Assembly: GCA_018894105.1 (NCBI GenBank)
Contig: CM032123.1
Location: 8,743,001 to 8,807,000, forward strand
DNA: 64,000 bases
Reading direction: 5' to 3'
From: Jacaranda mimosifolia
Taxonomy: Eukaryota > Streptophyta > Magnoliopsida > Lamiales > Bignoniaceae
Below, one piece after another: positions 54,113 to 64,000 of the stretch. The notes beneath the pieces were generated by a model. It saw nothing but the letters and a program-made list of their open reading frames with translations, was not told where the DNA came from and did not search any database. Each line of letters begins with the position of its first letter. Position 1 is the stretch's first letter. Made by a program: the position numbers and the translations under genes.

Positions 54113-55264
54113 ATGTCAGACAGTTCGTTTGATATTGCTCCCTCCGAAACTACTCCTAATGTTTCCTCGCGAAATATTGAAACTAAAGCATCTGATACAC
54201 ACTCAGTTCAGATTACAACTATTAGATTAAATGGAGATAATTTTCTGCGATGGTCTCAGTCTGTACGAATGTACATTAGGGGCAGAGGAAAGATGGGATA
54301 CTTAACTGGTGATATGAAGGAACCAGCAAAGACAAGCCCTTTGTATGTTGCATGGGAGGCAGAAAACTTTATGGTCATGACATGGCTTGTGAACTCTATG
54401 GAAGAAGAAATTAGTTCCAACTATATGTGCTATTCGACAACCAAGGAGCTGTGGGATAATGTCAACCAGATGTACTCTGATCTAGGTAATCAATCCCAAG
54501 TTTATGAATTGACTTTGAAACTTGGAGAAATTCAACAAGGAGAGGATAGTGTCACTAAGTACTTCAACTCACTGAAAAGGGTATGGCAAGATCTTGATAT
54601 GTTAAATGATTATGAATGGAAGTCTATTGATGACTGCAATCACTACAAAAAGATGGTGGAGGACAATCGCATCTTCAAGTTTCTTGCAGGACTTAATATT
54701 GAGTTTGATGAGGTAAGAGGACGAATAATTGGGAGGCGACCTCTACCTCCAATTAGTGAAGTATTTGCTGAAGTCAGAAGGGAAGAGCGCCGCAGGAGTG
54801 TGATGCTTGGGAAAAAGGTTGCTGGTGCATCTCTTGAGAATTCTGCATTGGCTGCATTTGATGCTAATAATAACAAGAATCTCCCCTACCAGCAAAGGGC
54901 AGATCAAAAGCCTAGAATTTGGTGTGACCACTGCAATAAACCTCGACATACTAGGGAAAATTGCTGGAAGCTTCATGGCAAACCTGCAAACTGGAAAAAC
55001 AGCAAGGCTGGTGATAAACCTAGACATGTGTATCCCTCAGCAAATGAAGCCGAGATAAGTCCATTCACCAAAGAGCAGATGGATCATCTTCTCAAACTGC
55101 TAAAATCAATCAAAAGCCTAGAATTTGGTGTGACCACTGCAATAAACCTCGACATACTCGGGAAAATTGCTGGAAGCTTCATGGCAAACCTGCAAACTGG
55201 AAAAACAGCAAGGCTGGTGATAAACCTAGACATGTGTATCCCTCAGCAAATGAAGCCGAGATAA
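54113..55264 (+). CDS. Copia gag, frame lost in a triplicated zinc-knuckle block
   Basis: The frame starts MSDSSFDIAP and contains the plant copia gag segment INGDN-like RLNGDNFLRWSQSVRMYI, then YFNSLKRVWQDLD, and a zinc knuckle CDHCNKPRHTRENC (C-x2-C-x4-H-x4-C), followed by WKLHGKPANW. After this, a 206-bp block repeats; since 206 is not a multiple of three, the next copies are read out of frame and the frame ends at 55264 within the third copy. Real gag homology therefore ends at about codon 330. Gag forms the particle and binds RNA. Residues after about 55108 of this frame are artefact. Confidence 0.9.
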   Translation: MSDSSFDIAPSETTPNVSSRNIETKASDTHSVQITTIRLNGDNFLRWSQSVRMYIRGRGKMGYLTGDMKEPAKTSPLYVAWEAENFMVMTWLVNSMEEEISSNYMCYSTTKELWDNVNQMYSDLGNQSQVYELTLKLGEIQQGEDSVTKYFNSLKRVWQDLDMLNDYEWKSIDDCNHYKKMVEDNRIFKFLAGLNIEFDEVRGRIIGRRPLPPISEVFAEVRREERRRSVMLGKKVAGASLENSALAAFDANNNKNLPYQQRADQKPRIWCDHCNKPRHTRENCWKLHGKPANWKNSKAGDKPRHVYPSANEAEISPFTKEQMDHLLKLLKSIKSLEFGVTTAINLDILGKIAGSFMANLQTGKTARLVINLDMCIPQQMKPR

Positions 55265-55520
55265 GTCCATTCACTAAAGAGCAGATGGATCTTCTTCTCA
55301 AACTGCTAAAATCAATCAAAAGCCTAGAATTTGGTGTGACCACTGCAATAAACCTCGACATACTCGGGAAAATTGCTGGAAGCTTCATGGCAAACCTGCA
55401 AACTGGAAAAACAGCAAGGCTGGTGATAAACCTAGACATGTGTATCCCTCAGCAAATGAAGCCGAGATAAGCCCATTCACTAAAGAGCAGATGGATCATC
55501 TTCTCAAACTGCTAAAATCC
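54903..55520 (+). repeat. 206-bp triplication over the gag zinc knuckle
   Basis: Three tandem copies start at 54903, 55109 and 55315 ('atcaaaagcctagaatttgg'). They differ at only a few positions (for example 'catactagggaaa' in copy 1, 'catactcgggaaa' in copies 2 and 3), so copies 2 and 3 are the most recent pair. Two extra copies add 412 bp, shifting the frame by one. Confidence 0.95.
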
Positions 55521-56159
55521 AATCCTTCACCTGGTACTCCTAGTGTTTCTCTTGCTCAAACAGGTAGTAACCCTAATGCTCTATCTTGTAATTCAAATTC
55601 TGCTCCGTGGATTATAGATTCAGGAGCTTCTGATCACATGACCTCTAAATCTCACTTATATAGTACCTATTCACCCAGTTTTGGCAATGAAAAAATTAGA
55701 ATTGCTGATGGTAGTTTCTCACCTATTGCAGGAAAAGGTTTAATAAAAATTTCTGAACAAATAGAGCTAAAATTTGTTCTTCATGTTCCTAAACTTGCAT
55801 GTAACCTTTTATCTGTGAGTAAACTATCCAAAGATTCTAATTGTCGTATTACTTTCTTTGATTCTCACTGCGAATTTCAGGACCAGAACTCGGGGAGGAT
55901 GATTGGCAGTGCTAAGATGATAGAAGGTCTTTACTACTTTGATGACAACCCTTTCAATGATAAAAAAGCTCATGGACTTGGTGGTAGTCGTTTAATTCCT
56001 GTTAATGAGCAAATAATGCTTTGGCACCTTAGGTTAGGTCATCCTAGTTTTCCTTATCTTAAACATTTGTTTCCTACTTTGTTTAAAAATTTGGATTGCT
56101 CATCCTTTCAATGTGAAAGTTGTTATTTATCAAAAAGCCACCGTGCTACTTATATCTGA
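55440..56159 (+). pseudogene. Copia protease and integrase N-terminal region
   Basis: The open frame resumes from the third triplication copy. It contains the aspartic protease motif WIIDSGASDHM (about 55606-55640), FVLHVPKLACNLLSVSKL, and the GAG-pre-integrase zinc-binding part LWHLRLGHPSFPYL with CESCYLSKSHR. A TGA at 56157-56159 stops it; integrase sequence continues in the same frame beyond (HTDVWGPSK). Confidence 0.9.
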
Positions 56160-56525
56160 AAACCCTACCGTCCTTCAAAACCATTTTATTTAATCCATAC
56201 TGATGTTTGGGGACCTTCAAAAATTAGCACAGTCTCAGGAAAAAAATGGTTTGTGACTTTCATTGATGATCACACACGGTTGTGTTGGATATATTTGATG
56301 AGTGAAAAATCTGAAGTGGGAAAATTATTCAAAACCTTTTACAATATGGTTGAAAATAATTTTCAAACAAAAATCAGCATATTACACTCTGATAATGGAC
56401 TAGAATATATTAATGAATGCTTGGGAAGTTTTCTAAATGAAAAAGGTGTTCACCATCAGTCCACATGTTGAGATACCCCCAAACAAAATGGAATTGCTGA
56501 AAGAAAAAATAAACATCTTCTTGAA
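56160..56525 (+). pseudogene. Copia integrase catalytic core, interrupted by a stop
   Basis: Contains the first catalytic Asp in HTDVWGP, FIDDHTRLCWIY, the second Asp in HSDNGLEY, and the catalytic Glu in GIAERKN (about 56490). A TGA at 56469-56471 interrupts the frame between the second and third catalytic residues. Confidence 0.9.
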
Positions 56526-57992
56526 GTGGCCCGTACAATGATGTTTTCTATGCATGTTCCAAAGTATTTATGGGGAGAAGCAGTTCTAACAGCATCATAT
56601 TTGATTAATAGAATGCCAACACAAGTTTTGAATTTTACCACACCTTTAGAATGTTTCAAGAAATTTTTTCCTACATCTAGAATACATTCTGATTTACCTT
56701 TAAAGGTGTTTGGCTGCACTGTTTTTGTTCATATACCTAACACATTTAGGTCTAAGCTTGATCCTAGGGCTGAAAAATGTGTTTTTATAGGTTATGCACC
56801 AAACAAAAAGGGATACAAGTGCTACAACCCTCAAACTAGGAAAACTTTTGTTAGCATGGACGTCTCTTTTTTAGAAAGTCAGCCCTTTTTTGGCAAAAAT
56901 CATCTTCAGGGGGAGACAGAGAATAAAGACAACTTTTGGAGTATTTCTACTCCTCTACCAAATCCAGTCCACAACATTTCTGAAGCACCAATAGTGGTAA
57001 AAGATGTTCAAGATGTTGAAAATTTAGGAGATCCCAATCTTCCGTTGCCAAGTATAGATGTTTCACAAACAGGGAAGGAATTACTACAAAAGGATCCTGA
57101 GCTTCTGGTTTACACTAGAAGGAGAACTCATCAGAATAGTAAAGATCAAGCTATCAATTCAGCACAAGACCAACCAAAATCCTCAAGGGATGGATCTTTG
57201 CAAATTCCAGGTAATCTTAGCCTTATTCCTCTTTCTACTCCAATTCCTTCTCCAATTTTGTCTCCTAACAATGAGTTTCCAGATCTTAATGTTCCTATAG
57301 CTATTTGCAAAAAACCTCGTGTTTGTACAAAGCACCCAATTGCCAAATACTTATCTTACCAGAGGCTTTCTCACAATCATAGAGCATTTATAACTAAAGT
57401 TTCTCACTTGTTTGTTCCAAGAAACATTCAGGAAGCTCTGGGTGATCCAAATTGGAAACTAGCAGTTATTGAAGAGATGAATGCTCTTAGAAAAAGTGGC
57501 ACTTGGGAGGTTGTTGACTTGCCGAGAGATAAAAAGATAGTTGGGTGTAAATGGGTATTTACCATGAAATGTAAAGTTGATGGAAGCATAGAACAGTATA
57601 AGGCAAGACTTGTGGCAAAAGGATTCACCCAAACCTATGGAATTGATTATCAGGAGACATTTGCTCCAGTGGAAAAAATGAACACAATTCGGGTTCTACT
57701 TTCCCTAGCCGTGAATTCAAATTGGCCATTGCATCAATTGGATGTTAAGAATGCTTTTCTAAATGGAGATTTAGAAGAGGAAGTTTTTATGAGCTTACCA
57801 CCAGGATTTGAGGAAAAGTTTGGTGAAGGTAAAGTTTGTAGACTGAAAAAGTCTTTATATGGACTTAAACAATCTCCGAGAGCATGGTTTGAACGTTTTG
57901 GGAATGTAGTAAAGAGCCATGGGTATTGTCAAAGTCAAGCATATCATACTATGTTTATAAACATTCAAGAGAAGGAAAAATTGCTATCTTGA
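56526..57992 (+). pseudogene. Copia integrase C-terminus and reverse transcriptase
   Basis: A 488-codon frame in the same reading register as the integrase core. Begins with the end of integrase (MPTQVLNFTTPLE, VFGCTVFVHI), then a variable linker, then reverse transcriptase: WEVVDLPRDKKIVGCKWVF, ARLVAKGFTQTYGIDYQETF, QLDVKNAFLNGDLEEEVFM, KSLYGLKQSPRAW. The frame shifts near 57950-57960 just before the catalytic YVDD motif, which lies in the next frame. Confidence 0.92.
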
Positions 57993-58819
57993 TTGTTTAT
58001 GTAGATGACATAATTTTGACAGGTTCTGATGATGCTGAATTAGAAAGATTGAAGCGGAGACTAGCTGATGACTTTAAGATCAAAGATTTAGGAGCTCTAA
58101 AATATTTTCTTGGGATGGAGTTCGCTAGATCAAAGGATGGTATATTTGTTAATCAACGTAAATATGTTCTTGATTTACTTGGTGAGACAGGTTTACTTGG
58201 GGCCAAGGCATCTGAAACTCCAATTGAACCTAATCGAAAGCTTCAGTTTGCTAAATCTGAAGAGGTGATGAACAAGGAACAATACCAAAGACTTGTTGGA
58301 AAGCTGATTTATTTATCTCATACACGTCCCGACATAGCTTTTGCAGTAAGCATGGTGAGTCAGTTCATGCATTCACTAGGACCTGAACACTTTGATGCTG
58401 TTTATAGAATTTTGAGATACTTAAAAGGAACTCCTGGGAAAGGATTGTTATTCAAAAACCATGGGCATCTACAAATTGAAGCCTACACTGATGCAGACTG
58501 GGCAGGGAGTGTTCTTGATAGAAGATCTACTTCTGGCTATTGTACTTTTGTTGGTGGAAACCTTGTTACTTGGCGGAGTAAAAAACAAAATGTGGTGGCA
58601 AGGAGTAGTGCAGAAGCAGAATTTAGGTCAGTTGTCCAAGGAATATGTGAGGTGATTTGGATTAAAAGACTCCTAGAAGATTTGAGGATCTCTAATCCCT
58701 CACCCATGAAGGTGTGTTGTGATAATAAAGCAGCTATTTCGATTGATCATAATCCAATTCTCCATGATAGAACAAAACATGTTGAAGTAGATAAGCATTT
58801 TATCAAAGAAAAAACTTGA
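57926..58819 (+). pseudogene. Copia reverse transcriptase 3' part and RNase H
   Basis: The frame carries the catalytic IVYVDDIILTGS, LGMEFARSKDGI, KLIYLSHTRPDIAFAV and RNase H motifs AYTDADWAGS, RSTSGYC, ARSSAEAEFR and CDNKAAI. A small shift in an A-run at about 58808-58814 truncates it; the normal C-terminal residues are readable in another frame to a TGA at 58952-58954, eight bases before the 3' LTR. Confidence 0.92.
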
Positions 58820-58962
58820 TAATGGATTAATTTGCATGGTGTACATCCCAACCACGAATCAGATTGCTGATGTACTGACTAAAGGGTTACTCAAGGCACA
58901 ATTTGACAGGTTGATTGGCAAGTTGGCAATGGAAGACATCTTCAAGCCACCATGAGGGTGTG

Positions 58963-59269
58963 TGTGGAAAATAAGGCTGATATTGTGCAATAATTCTAGG
59001 AGTTAGTTAGCTGAAATCTTGCTAAATTATTTAGGATGATTTGATTAGATTGTTAATATGTAGGGATTTTTTCTATTTTTAGTCAGATGCAGACAATCTC
59101 CTTAAATCAAGGGATTTGGTCTAGAATAGATTATTAGGTTTCTTTTTTTCTTTTCCTTCATGATCTCCTATAAGAAGGGAACCATGTAATACTATTGAGA
59201 ATAAGAAAAAAGATAACAGACAGAAACATTTTTTTTCTTCCAACATATGTTTCAGTCATTTAATTAGCA
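58963..59269 (+). repeat. Copia 3' LTR
   Basis: Differs from the 5' LTR at four positions (all transitions). Ends TTTAATTAGCA, followed by AATTC. Confidence 0.97.
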
Positions 59270-59274
59270 AATTC

Positions 59275-60250
59275 CTACCGATTATTTAGGAAATAGATCA
59301 AAGAAAGACTCTCAGTTGCCAATTCTATTAGCCTCAAACTCAACTTCAAGCTTCCAAAGGCACACATTTGCAATGATGGAAGCTACTTCAAAACCAATTT
59401 TGTTATCGTCAAAGATCTCAACTCTCCAACTATTCTTGAAAACCATTTTTCCGAATGCTCTACCCCATCATTGTTAGACCCCTAAGGAATCAAAACCACT
59501 ATAATGGGAAAAGAAAAACTTTTCCAATTCCCAAATATCTAAACAAATATCAAAACTTTCCAAGATTCTTTTGTTTTCCAAGAAATCAAAAGAAACGAAA
59601 AAACCATTTTCCTCAAATATGATGTCTCTCATCAAAAGAATTGAAAAGAAAAAGCAGAATAATCTCTATGCCTCCCATCCAACAAAAACTTCACAGGAAT
59701 AATGTCTGACCTTCCAAGTGCCTTTCAGGAAGGAAGAAGCATATTGTCACTCTCATGCACTAGATTTAAACAAAAAAAAAAAAAATGTCTCTACAAAGGC
59801 TTGGCCAATCCAAATGAACTAGGAACTTTAGAAAATTGTGAAATGGAAAAACAATGTCTTCTCAACAAGAGACTCATCTGCCCTTCAAAATATCCGTAGT
59901 CATGGCCTACTTTCTAGGTTTCAGAAAAATGCCAAATTAGAAAAAACAAATACCAAGATTACTCATCATTTATTAATCTCTTAACAATACCTTAAAATGG
60001 ATTCGTTATTCCATCCTCAGTAAATTGGACCTTCTTAAAAGACTTTATTTATAATGCTAAAATACTTTCTAGAACTATATGTGATATTGAAACTACGTGA
60101 TACCAAATAAAGACAGAATGTCAGGGAACTGGAAAATTATCAGATTTAGAGCTTTTGAAGGATCAAGAAGAATTTTTTCAAAGAATTTTGACTCCAAGGA
60201 ATCTGGGATGCTAGATAATTTGATCGATTTTTTGTATTCCTTGAGAGAGG
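59275..60250 (+). pseudogene. Decayed caulimovirid-like sequence, right part (tentative)
   Basis: Resumes exactly after the copia target duplication. A plus-strand frame near 59308-59460 reads ISLKLNFKLPKAHIC and KTNFVIVKDLNSPTIL, the pattern of the aspartic-protease region of endogenous plant pararetroviruses. Many stops and shifts follow, to about 60250. No reverse transcriptase was found. An alternative is a degenerate Ty3/gypsy pol. Confidence 0.45.
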
Positions 60251-60274
60251 TTTGAACCAGAGAGTAGATCCATA

Positions 60275-60545
60275 TAGGGCTGTAAATGGATATTCGAAAA
60301 TTCATTTACCGTTCGCATCCGAATCCGTTTATAGGGCTATTATCCATATCCATTTAAAACGAATATTATCCGTATCTGATTAGTAGACATCCGACTATTA
60401 ACGGATATGAATATGGTAAATGCCTATCCAATCCATTTAATATTCGCTCTGAATACATATCCATTGGATATCTCCGTTTATATATTTTTTATCCGTAATT
60501 TAATTAAATCCGTTATCCGTATCCAATAAATAATATTTAAAAAAT
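60275..60545 (+). mobile_element. hAT-like element end, copy 2
   Basis: Begins TAGGGCTGTAAATGGATATTCG and parallels 16822-17100. It is rich in ATCCG/CGGAT words. No right terminus with an 8-bp duplication was found. Confidence 0.5.
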
Positions 60546-61009
60546 TATAATATATAATATATTCTATTTTTATATATTTTAATATATATATATAAATAAT
60601 ATTTTAAAAAATTAACATATATAATATATTATTATACATAATAAATCATTTTTATTTGTAGATTATTAAATTTCATAACCTATATATAAATGAATGTATG
60701 TATAAATTAGTAATTAAAGAATTAATAAAAAATTTAGATGGTAATGATGATAATTAAATAATACTAAATCAAAAAAATTTGAAAAATTAATATATAAATG
60801 ATAAAATTAATCAATATAAAATTATTGTTGCTTTACTTTATAATTAGTTTATATTGGTGTCATTTTATTAATATTAATTAATCATAAAGTGAATCAATAA
60901 TTATAAAAAAATTAACTAAATTAAGAATAATTAACTTTTTAATTCTAAAAAAAAAAAGTAAAATACTAAAATTATTAACTAGCTAAGGGGACATTAAGAT
61001 TTAAGAGGA
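60546..61009. other. AT-rich intergenic DNA
   Basis: Nothing recognised. Confidence 0.6.
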
Positions 61010-61377
61010 TATTTGAGAGAGCTTATAAACTTCTTAAAACATCTTATAAGCTCTTAAGGTAAGATGTTAAGAGTTCATAAGGTATCAAAAAGTATTTGAT
61101 AAATTTTTAAAAAAAATAATTTATAAGCTCTTAAAATAAGATGTTAAGAGTTTATAAGCTCTTTTTATAAAGTTAGGAATTCCTAACTAATTTTTAGGAT
61201 ATTAACAAACTTTCTTAGTTTTAAGCATATTAATTATAAAATTGTCATTATTAACACTTTATAGGATTCTATATTTTATTTTATCTAAACACTTTAAGAA
61301 ATAATTTAAAAAAAAGATCTAACAACTTATAAGCCCCGAAAATATCTTATAAAATACATGAGCTCATAAGACCTTTT

Positions 61378-61427
61378 AAATAAGTTTAGCCAAATACCTT
61401 CTAGAAGGTATTTGGCTAAACTTATTT
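61378..61427. repeat. Perfect 50-bp palindrome
   Basis: Two 25-base halves, AAATAAGTTTAGCCAAATAC + CTTCT and its exact reverse complement, meet at CTAG (61401-61404) with no spacer. Imperfect pairing continues ~20 bp on each side. Confidence 0.95.
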
Positions 61428-61590
61428 AGAAAGTCTTATAAGCTCCTGTATGTTATAAGAAGGTATTTGGCTAAATTTATTTAAAACGTCTTATAAGCTC
61501 CTGCATATTATAAGATGTTTTTTGATCTCTTGTATCTTATAAGATATTTTTCAAATTTATAAGATGTCAAGTTTTTTAAAAAAAATAAGT

Positions 61591-61870
61591 GCTGCTTGGG
61601 TCAGCCCTTCAGGGGTCAAGTCTTTTGACAAGCTTTTCTGATGCCACCTTTCTTAGTAAAGGCTTTTGTTTGTGGTCTGCGATGGGTCCCGAAAGATGTA
61701 GTAGACGGAATTATAGGTCATTCGGAAGGGCTCCGTATAGTTCTATTTTAGGGCATTGTGGTTGTTCCCTCTCTTGACCGAGAAAAAGAAGTTCCAAAGG
61801 CATCTTCTATTCATATCGATTTGGGTTGTGCAAGTGAAGAAGAAGGGGCTAAGACTGATGCCATTAAGGC
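61591..61870. other. Precise ~280-bp insert of foreign composition
   Basis: Flanks AATAAGT (to 61590) and TTCAAAGTGTTTGG (from 61871) are contiguous in the paralogous copy at about 62190-62205, so this block is an insertion with clean edges. It is clearly richer in G+C than its surroundings and non-repetitive. One plus-strand frame is open for its last ~40 codons (EKEVPKASSIHIDLGC). I do not recognise it; organellar DNA or a captured gene piece are options. Confidence 0.6.
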
Positions 61871-62445
61871 TTCAAAGTGTTTGGATAATAAGATCTTGGA
61901 GCTTATAAGGTATTAGTAATAACAATTTATAATTAATAATTTTAGAAGGTATTTGGATAAACTTATTTAAAACATCTTATAAGCTCCTGTATGTTATAAA
62001 AAGGTATTTGGCTAAACTTATTTAAAACGTCTTATAAGCTCATGTATGTTATAAGAAGGTATTCGGCGAAACTTGTTTATAACGTCTTATAAGCTTTTGC
62101 ATGTTATAAAATGTTTTTAGATCTCCTGCATCTTATAAGATATTTTTCGAACTTATAAGATGCCAGTTTTTTTTTTTTTTTTTTAAATAAGTTTTCAAAG
62201 TATTTGGAAAATAAAATCTTGGAACTTATAAGATATTAGTAATGACAATTTTATAATTAATATGATTAAAATTAAGGGAGTTTGTTAATATTTTAAAAAT
62301 AAGTTAAGAACTCCTTACTTTCTTAAAAAGTGCTTATAAGCTTTTAACATCTTATTTTAGGAATTTTATAAGTTATTTTCTTAAAAAAATTATGAAACAC
62401 TGACATCTTATAAAATATTTTGAGAAGTTTATAAACTCACGCAGA

Positions 62446-63000
62446 TTTTTTTTTAAATATTTTACAATATCTAGCATATACATAAAATATAAGATGAAAA
62501 TATTATTTCATAATTTTATTTTGCAGATTTATACTATTATTAATTTAGAAAATGAATAAAATTTATCTAAATATAAAATCTCACAACTTTATAAATTTTA
62601 AACCCCAAAATATTAATAATAGAGAATATTTTATTGATTAACATTGTTATATCTACATATATAAAATTAAATGTCAAAATTCAATAGCCATCGTAAAAAC
62701 TAATTTTTTAAAATTATATTAAAATATAATATATAAAAATATTAAGTATCAAAATATAAATCAAGGTCATATATAATTAATTAATGAATAATTAAATTTT
62801 AAATTTAAAAAATTAATTACTAAATTAAATATAAAAAAAAAATGTGACCAAATCACTCACTAAATCCTACCTCCCATTTATTCCAATTTCATTTCCCTCT
62901 TCATTCTTCACTCACGCTGCACAGCCCTAGGTACTCTATTCTTTCTCAGTTTCTCTTCTTCCTTTCTTTTTTTTTTTTTATATATATATATAAATGTATG
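62446..63000. other. AT-rich DNA leading to a possible transcribed region
   Basis: AT-rich until about 62860, then C/T-rich sequence (62880-62970) that could be a 5' leader. No start or domain is supported. Confidence 0.4.
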
Positions 63001-63019
63001 CTGTTTTACACTTCTCGCT

Positions 63020-63245
63020 GGCAAAAGCACCGGCGAGATCCCGTCGCGGAGGCCCGTTGGCCTCCACGATGCCAAAGGAAGAGCCAGTAGATTTGCTGGC
63101 TCTTGGGGGAGGCGACGGGGCTGGCGTCCTCGTCGGCCAGCCACGTCGTTTTTGCTGGGTCGCGGCCAGCTGCGGCAGCCAACTGCCGCTGGTCGCGGGC
63201 GACGGGGAGGGACAGCAACTGCTGCGCCCCCCCCCCCCCCCCCCA
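63020..63245. other. GC-rich block ending in a C18-like run
   Basis: About 225 bp of GC-rich sequence with overlapping open frames in several phases, none recognisable; ends in a poly-C tract at about 63227-63244. The last ~40 bp before the C-run recur at 63562-63602. Confidence 0.5.
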
Positions 63246-63561
63246 AACGTGGAATTTCTCTTTGCCTTTTACCTCAATTTTTATGGGTTGATAAAGTTGA
63301 TGGCTTTCTACCCAAGAAGAATTACTTTCCTAAATTCCTAGAGGCACATTAAGGAGTAGAAAATATAAATTCCCCAATTAGGTATCTAGAAGTCCAGGGT
63401 ATTATGGAGAAATATTATTCTTATAGTAACAAGTATAAAATAGTAAGGATACCATAATTTTTCTTATTTTCTTTACTTCATCCAGTTCATGTCTCTATCA
63501 ATTTTAGCTCCTAATAGTGGAATTTAAATGCTCTCAACTGTCTCATAATATCACCATATCA

Positions 63562-63610
63562 GCTGGTTGCCAGCGACGGGGAGGGACAGCAACTGCTGAG
63601 CGCCCCCCCC
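63562..63610 (+). repeat. Second copy of the GC-rich tail with poly-C
   Basis: 'gcgacggggagggacagcaa' followed by CTGCTGAGCG and a C-run repeats 63198-63244, 375 bp downstream. Confidence 0.85.
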
Positions 63611-63891
63611 ACCCCACCCCCACCAACCAGTATTTTTTTTTTTTATTTCCCCACCCCCGTTTTTTATTTTTTATAATTAATAAATTATAGTATGTTTTAT
63701 TTAATTGTGCAGGTTTGAAATTTTGCATTTTTGGACATTATAAAAGGTAAATTATTTTAGTGTTAAAGTTATAATTAGATGAATTGTGATTATAAATTAT
63801 GTTTTTTGTTTATATATTGGTAAATATTCTTATATGTTTTTTTTTTTAATTTTAATTTTATTTTATTGTTCAACAGGTTTTGAATTGAATT

Positions 63892-64000
63892 ATGATGTCA
63901 CATACTCCGGATCTTCCAGCTACTAGTGCTTCTACGCCATCTACTAATATTTTGTTTATTATGTTTTGCAGTGTTAAACAGATGAGAAGTTCAAGTATGT
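63892..64000 (+). CDS. Possible 5' end of a gene cut by the window edge
   Basis: After an acceptor-like TTCAACAG (63871-63878), an ATG opens MMSHTPDLPATSASTPSTN, a Ser/Thr/Pro-rich start. A second acceptor-like TTTTGCAG lies at about 63965. Such N-termini are common in plant hAT transposases but not diagnostic. Too little sequence remains to decide. Confidence 0.25.
   Translation, partial: MMSHTPDLPATSASTPSTNILFIMFCSVKQMRSSSM

Larger units (their letters stand above)
53744..59269 (+). mobile_element. Complete but defective Ty1/copia retrotransposon
   Basis: LTRs of 307 bp each (53744-54050 and 58963-59269), TG...CA ends, differing at 4 of 307 positions. AATTC is duplicated on both sides (53739-53743 and 59270-59274). 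The primer site TGGTATCAAAGCC follows the left LTR, as in initiator tRNA-Met-primed plant copia elements, and GAGGGTGTG precedes the right one. The domain order gag, protease, integrase, reverse transcriptase, RNase H identifies copia. The reading frame is broken by a gag triplication, two in-frame stops and two small shifts, so the copy cannot make a full polyprotein, though its LTR identity says it is young. Confidence 0.97.
61010..62445. mobile_element. Palindrome-rich TIR element cluster
   Basis: The left part ('gcttataaacttcttaaaac') and the reverse complement of the right part ('gtttataaacttctcaaaat') are inverted repeats. Between them, variants of 'gtcttataagctcctgtatg' and 'aaggtatttggctaaactta' recur at least five times in both orientations. 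No coding capacity. Looks like several head-to-head and tandem copies of one MITE family. Confidence 0.6.

Noticed and set aside
60275..62930. A complete hAT element ending at CAGCCCTA near 62929
   Set aside because: The match to the left terminus is only about nine bases and the flanking octamers do not agree.
62908..63352. Frames of 62-115 codons in both orientations around the GC-rich block
   Set aside because: Many mutually overlapping frames in GC-rich sequence and a C-run; none shows a domain, and codon pattern gives no preference.

Overview
The window looks like nuclear DNA of a eudicot plant. It is AT-rich and full of transposable elements (LTR retrotransposons with initiator-tRNA-Met primer sites, a Mutator-like element, hAT- and Harbinger-like elements, AT/GT microsatellites). 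The only two host genes I can support are interrupted by introns and match plant families. I cannot name the species.

Layout. 1-4052: a complete solo LTR (Ty3/gypsy style) with a 5-bp target duplication. 4150-20680: AT-rich intergenic DNA with several non-autonomous DNA transposons and microsatellites. 20683-27764: a nested, rearranged Ty3/gypsy cluster bounded by a 5-bp target duplication; it holds a broken integrase and a long inverted repeat whose arms carry a 30-bp minisatellite. 27770-34800: gene-poor DNA with small repeats. 34807-41521: a Mutator-like element with ~115-bp terminal inverted repeats and a 9-bp target duplication. Only the first and last parts of its transposase remain; the rest is mostly four tandem-repeat families rich in the motif TGTACTT, plus a nested LTR-retrotransposon end.

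41856-45117 (+): an intact eight-exon squalene epoxidase gene (527 aa) whose ATG lies only ~325 bp from the Mutator-like element. Its first intron appears to be of the rare GC-AG type. 46911-51805 (-): the 3' part (four exons) of a J-domain co-chaperone gene, tail-to-tail with the epoxidase gene. Its 5' end is not identified, and upstream of it lie decayed caulimovirid-like sequence (about 52.4-60.2 kb) and a young Ty1/copia element (53744-59269, 98.7% identical LTRs) inserted into that sequence. The copia element has a tandemly triplicated 206-bp block over its gag zinc knuckle that breaks the reading frame. 60.3-64 kb: DNA-transposon remnants, a palindromic repeat cluster with a precise 280-bp foreign-looking insert, GC-rich repeats, and a possible gene start cut by the window edge.

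The two host genes do not form a pathway. The epoxidase makes 2,3-oxidosqualene for sterols and triterpenes; the J protein is an Hsp70 partner. The most interesting material is the tandem-repeat-filled Mutator-like element beside the epoxidase promoter.
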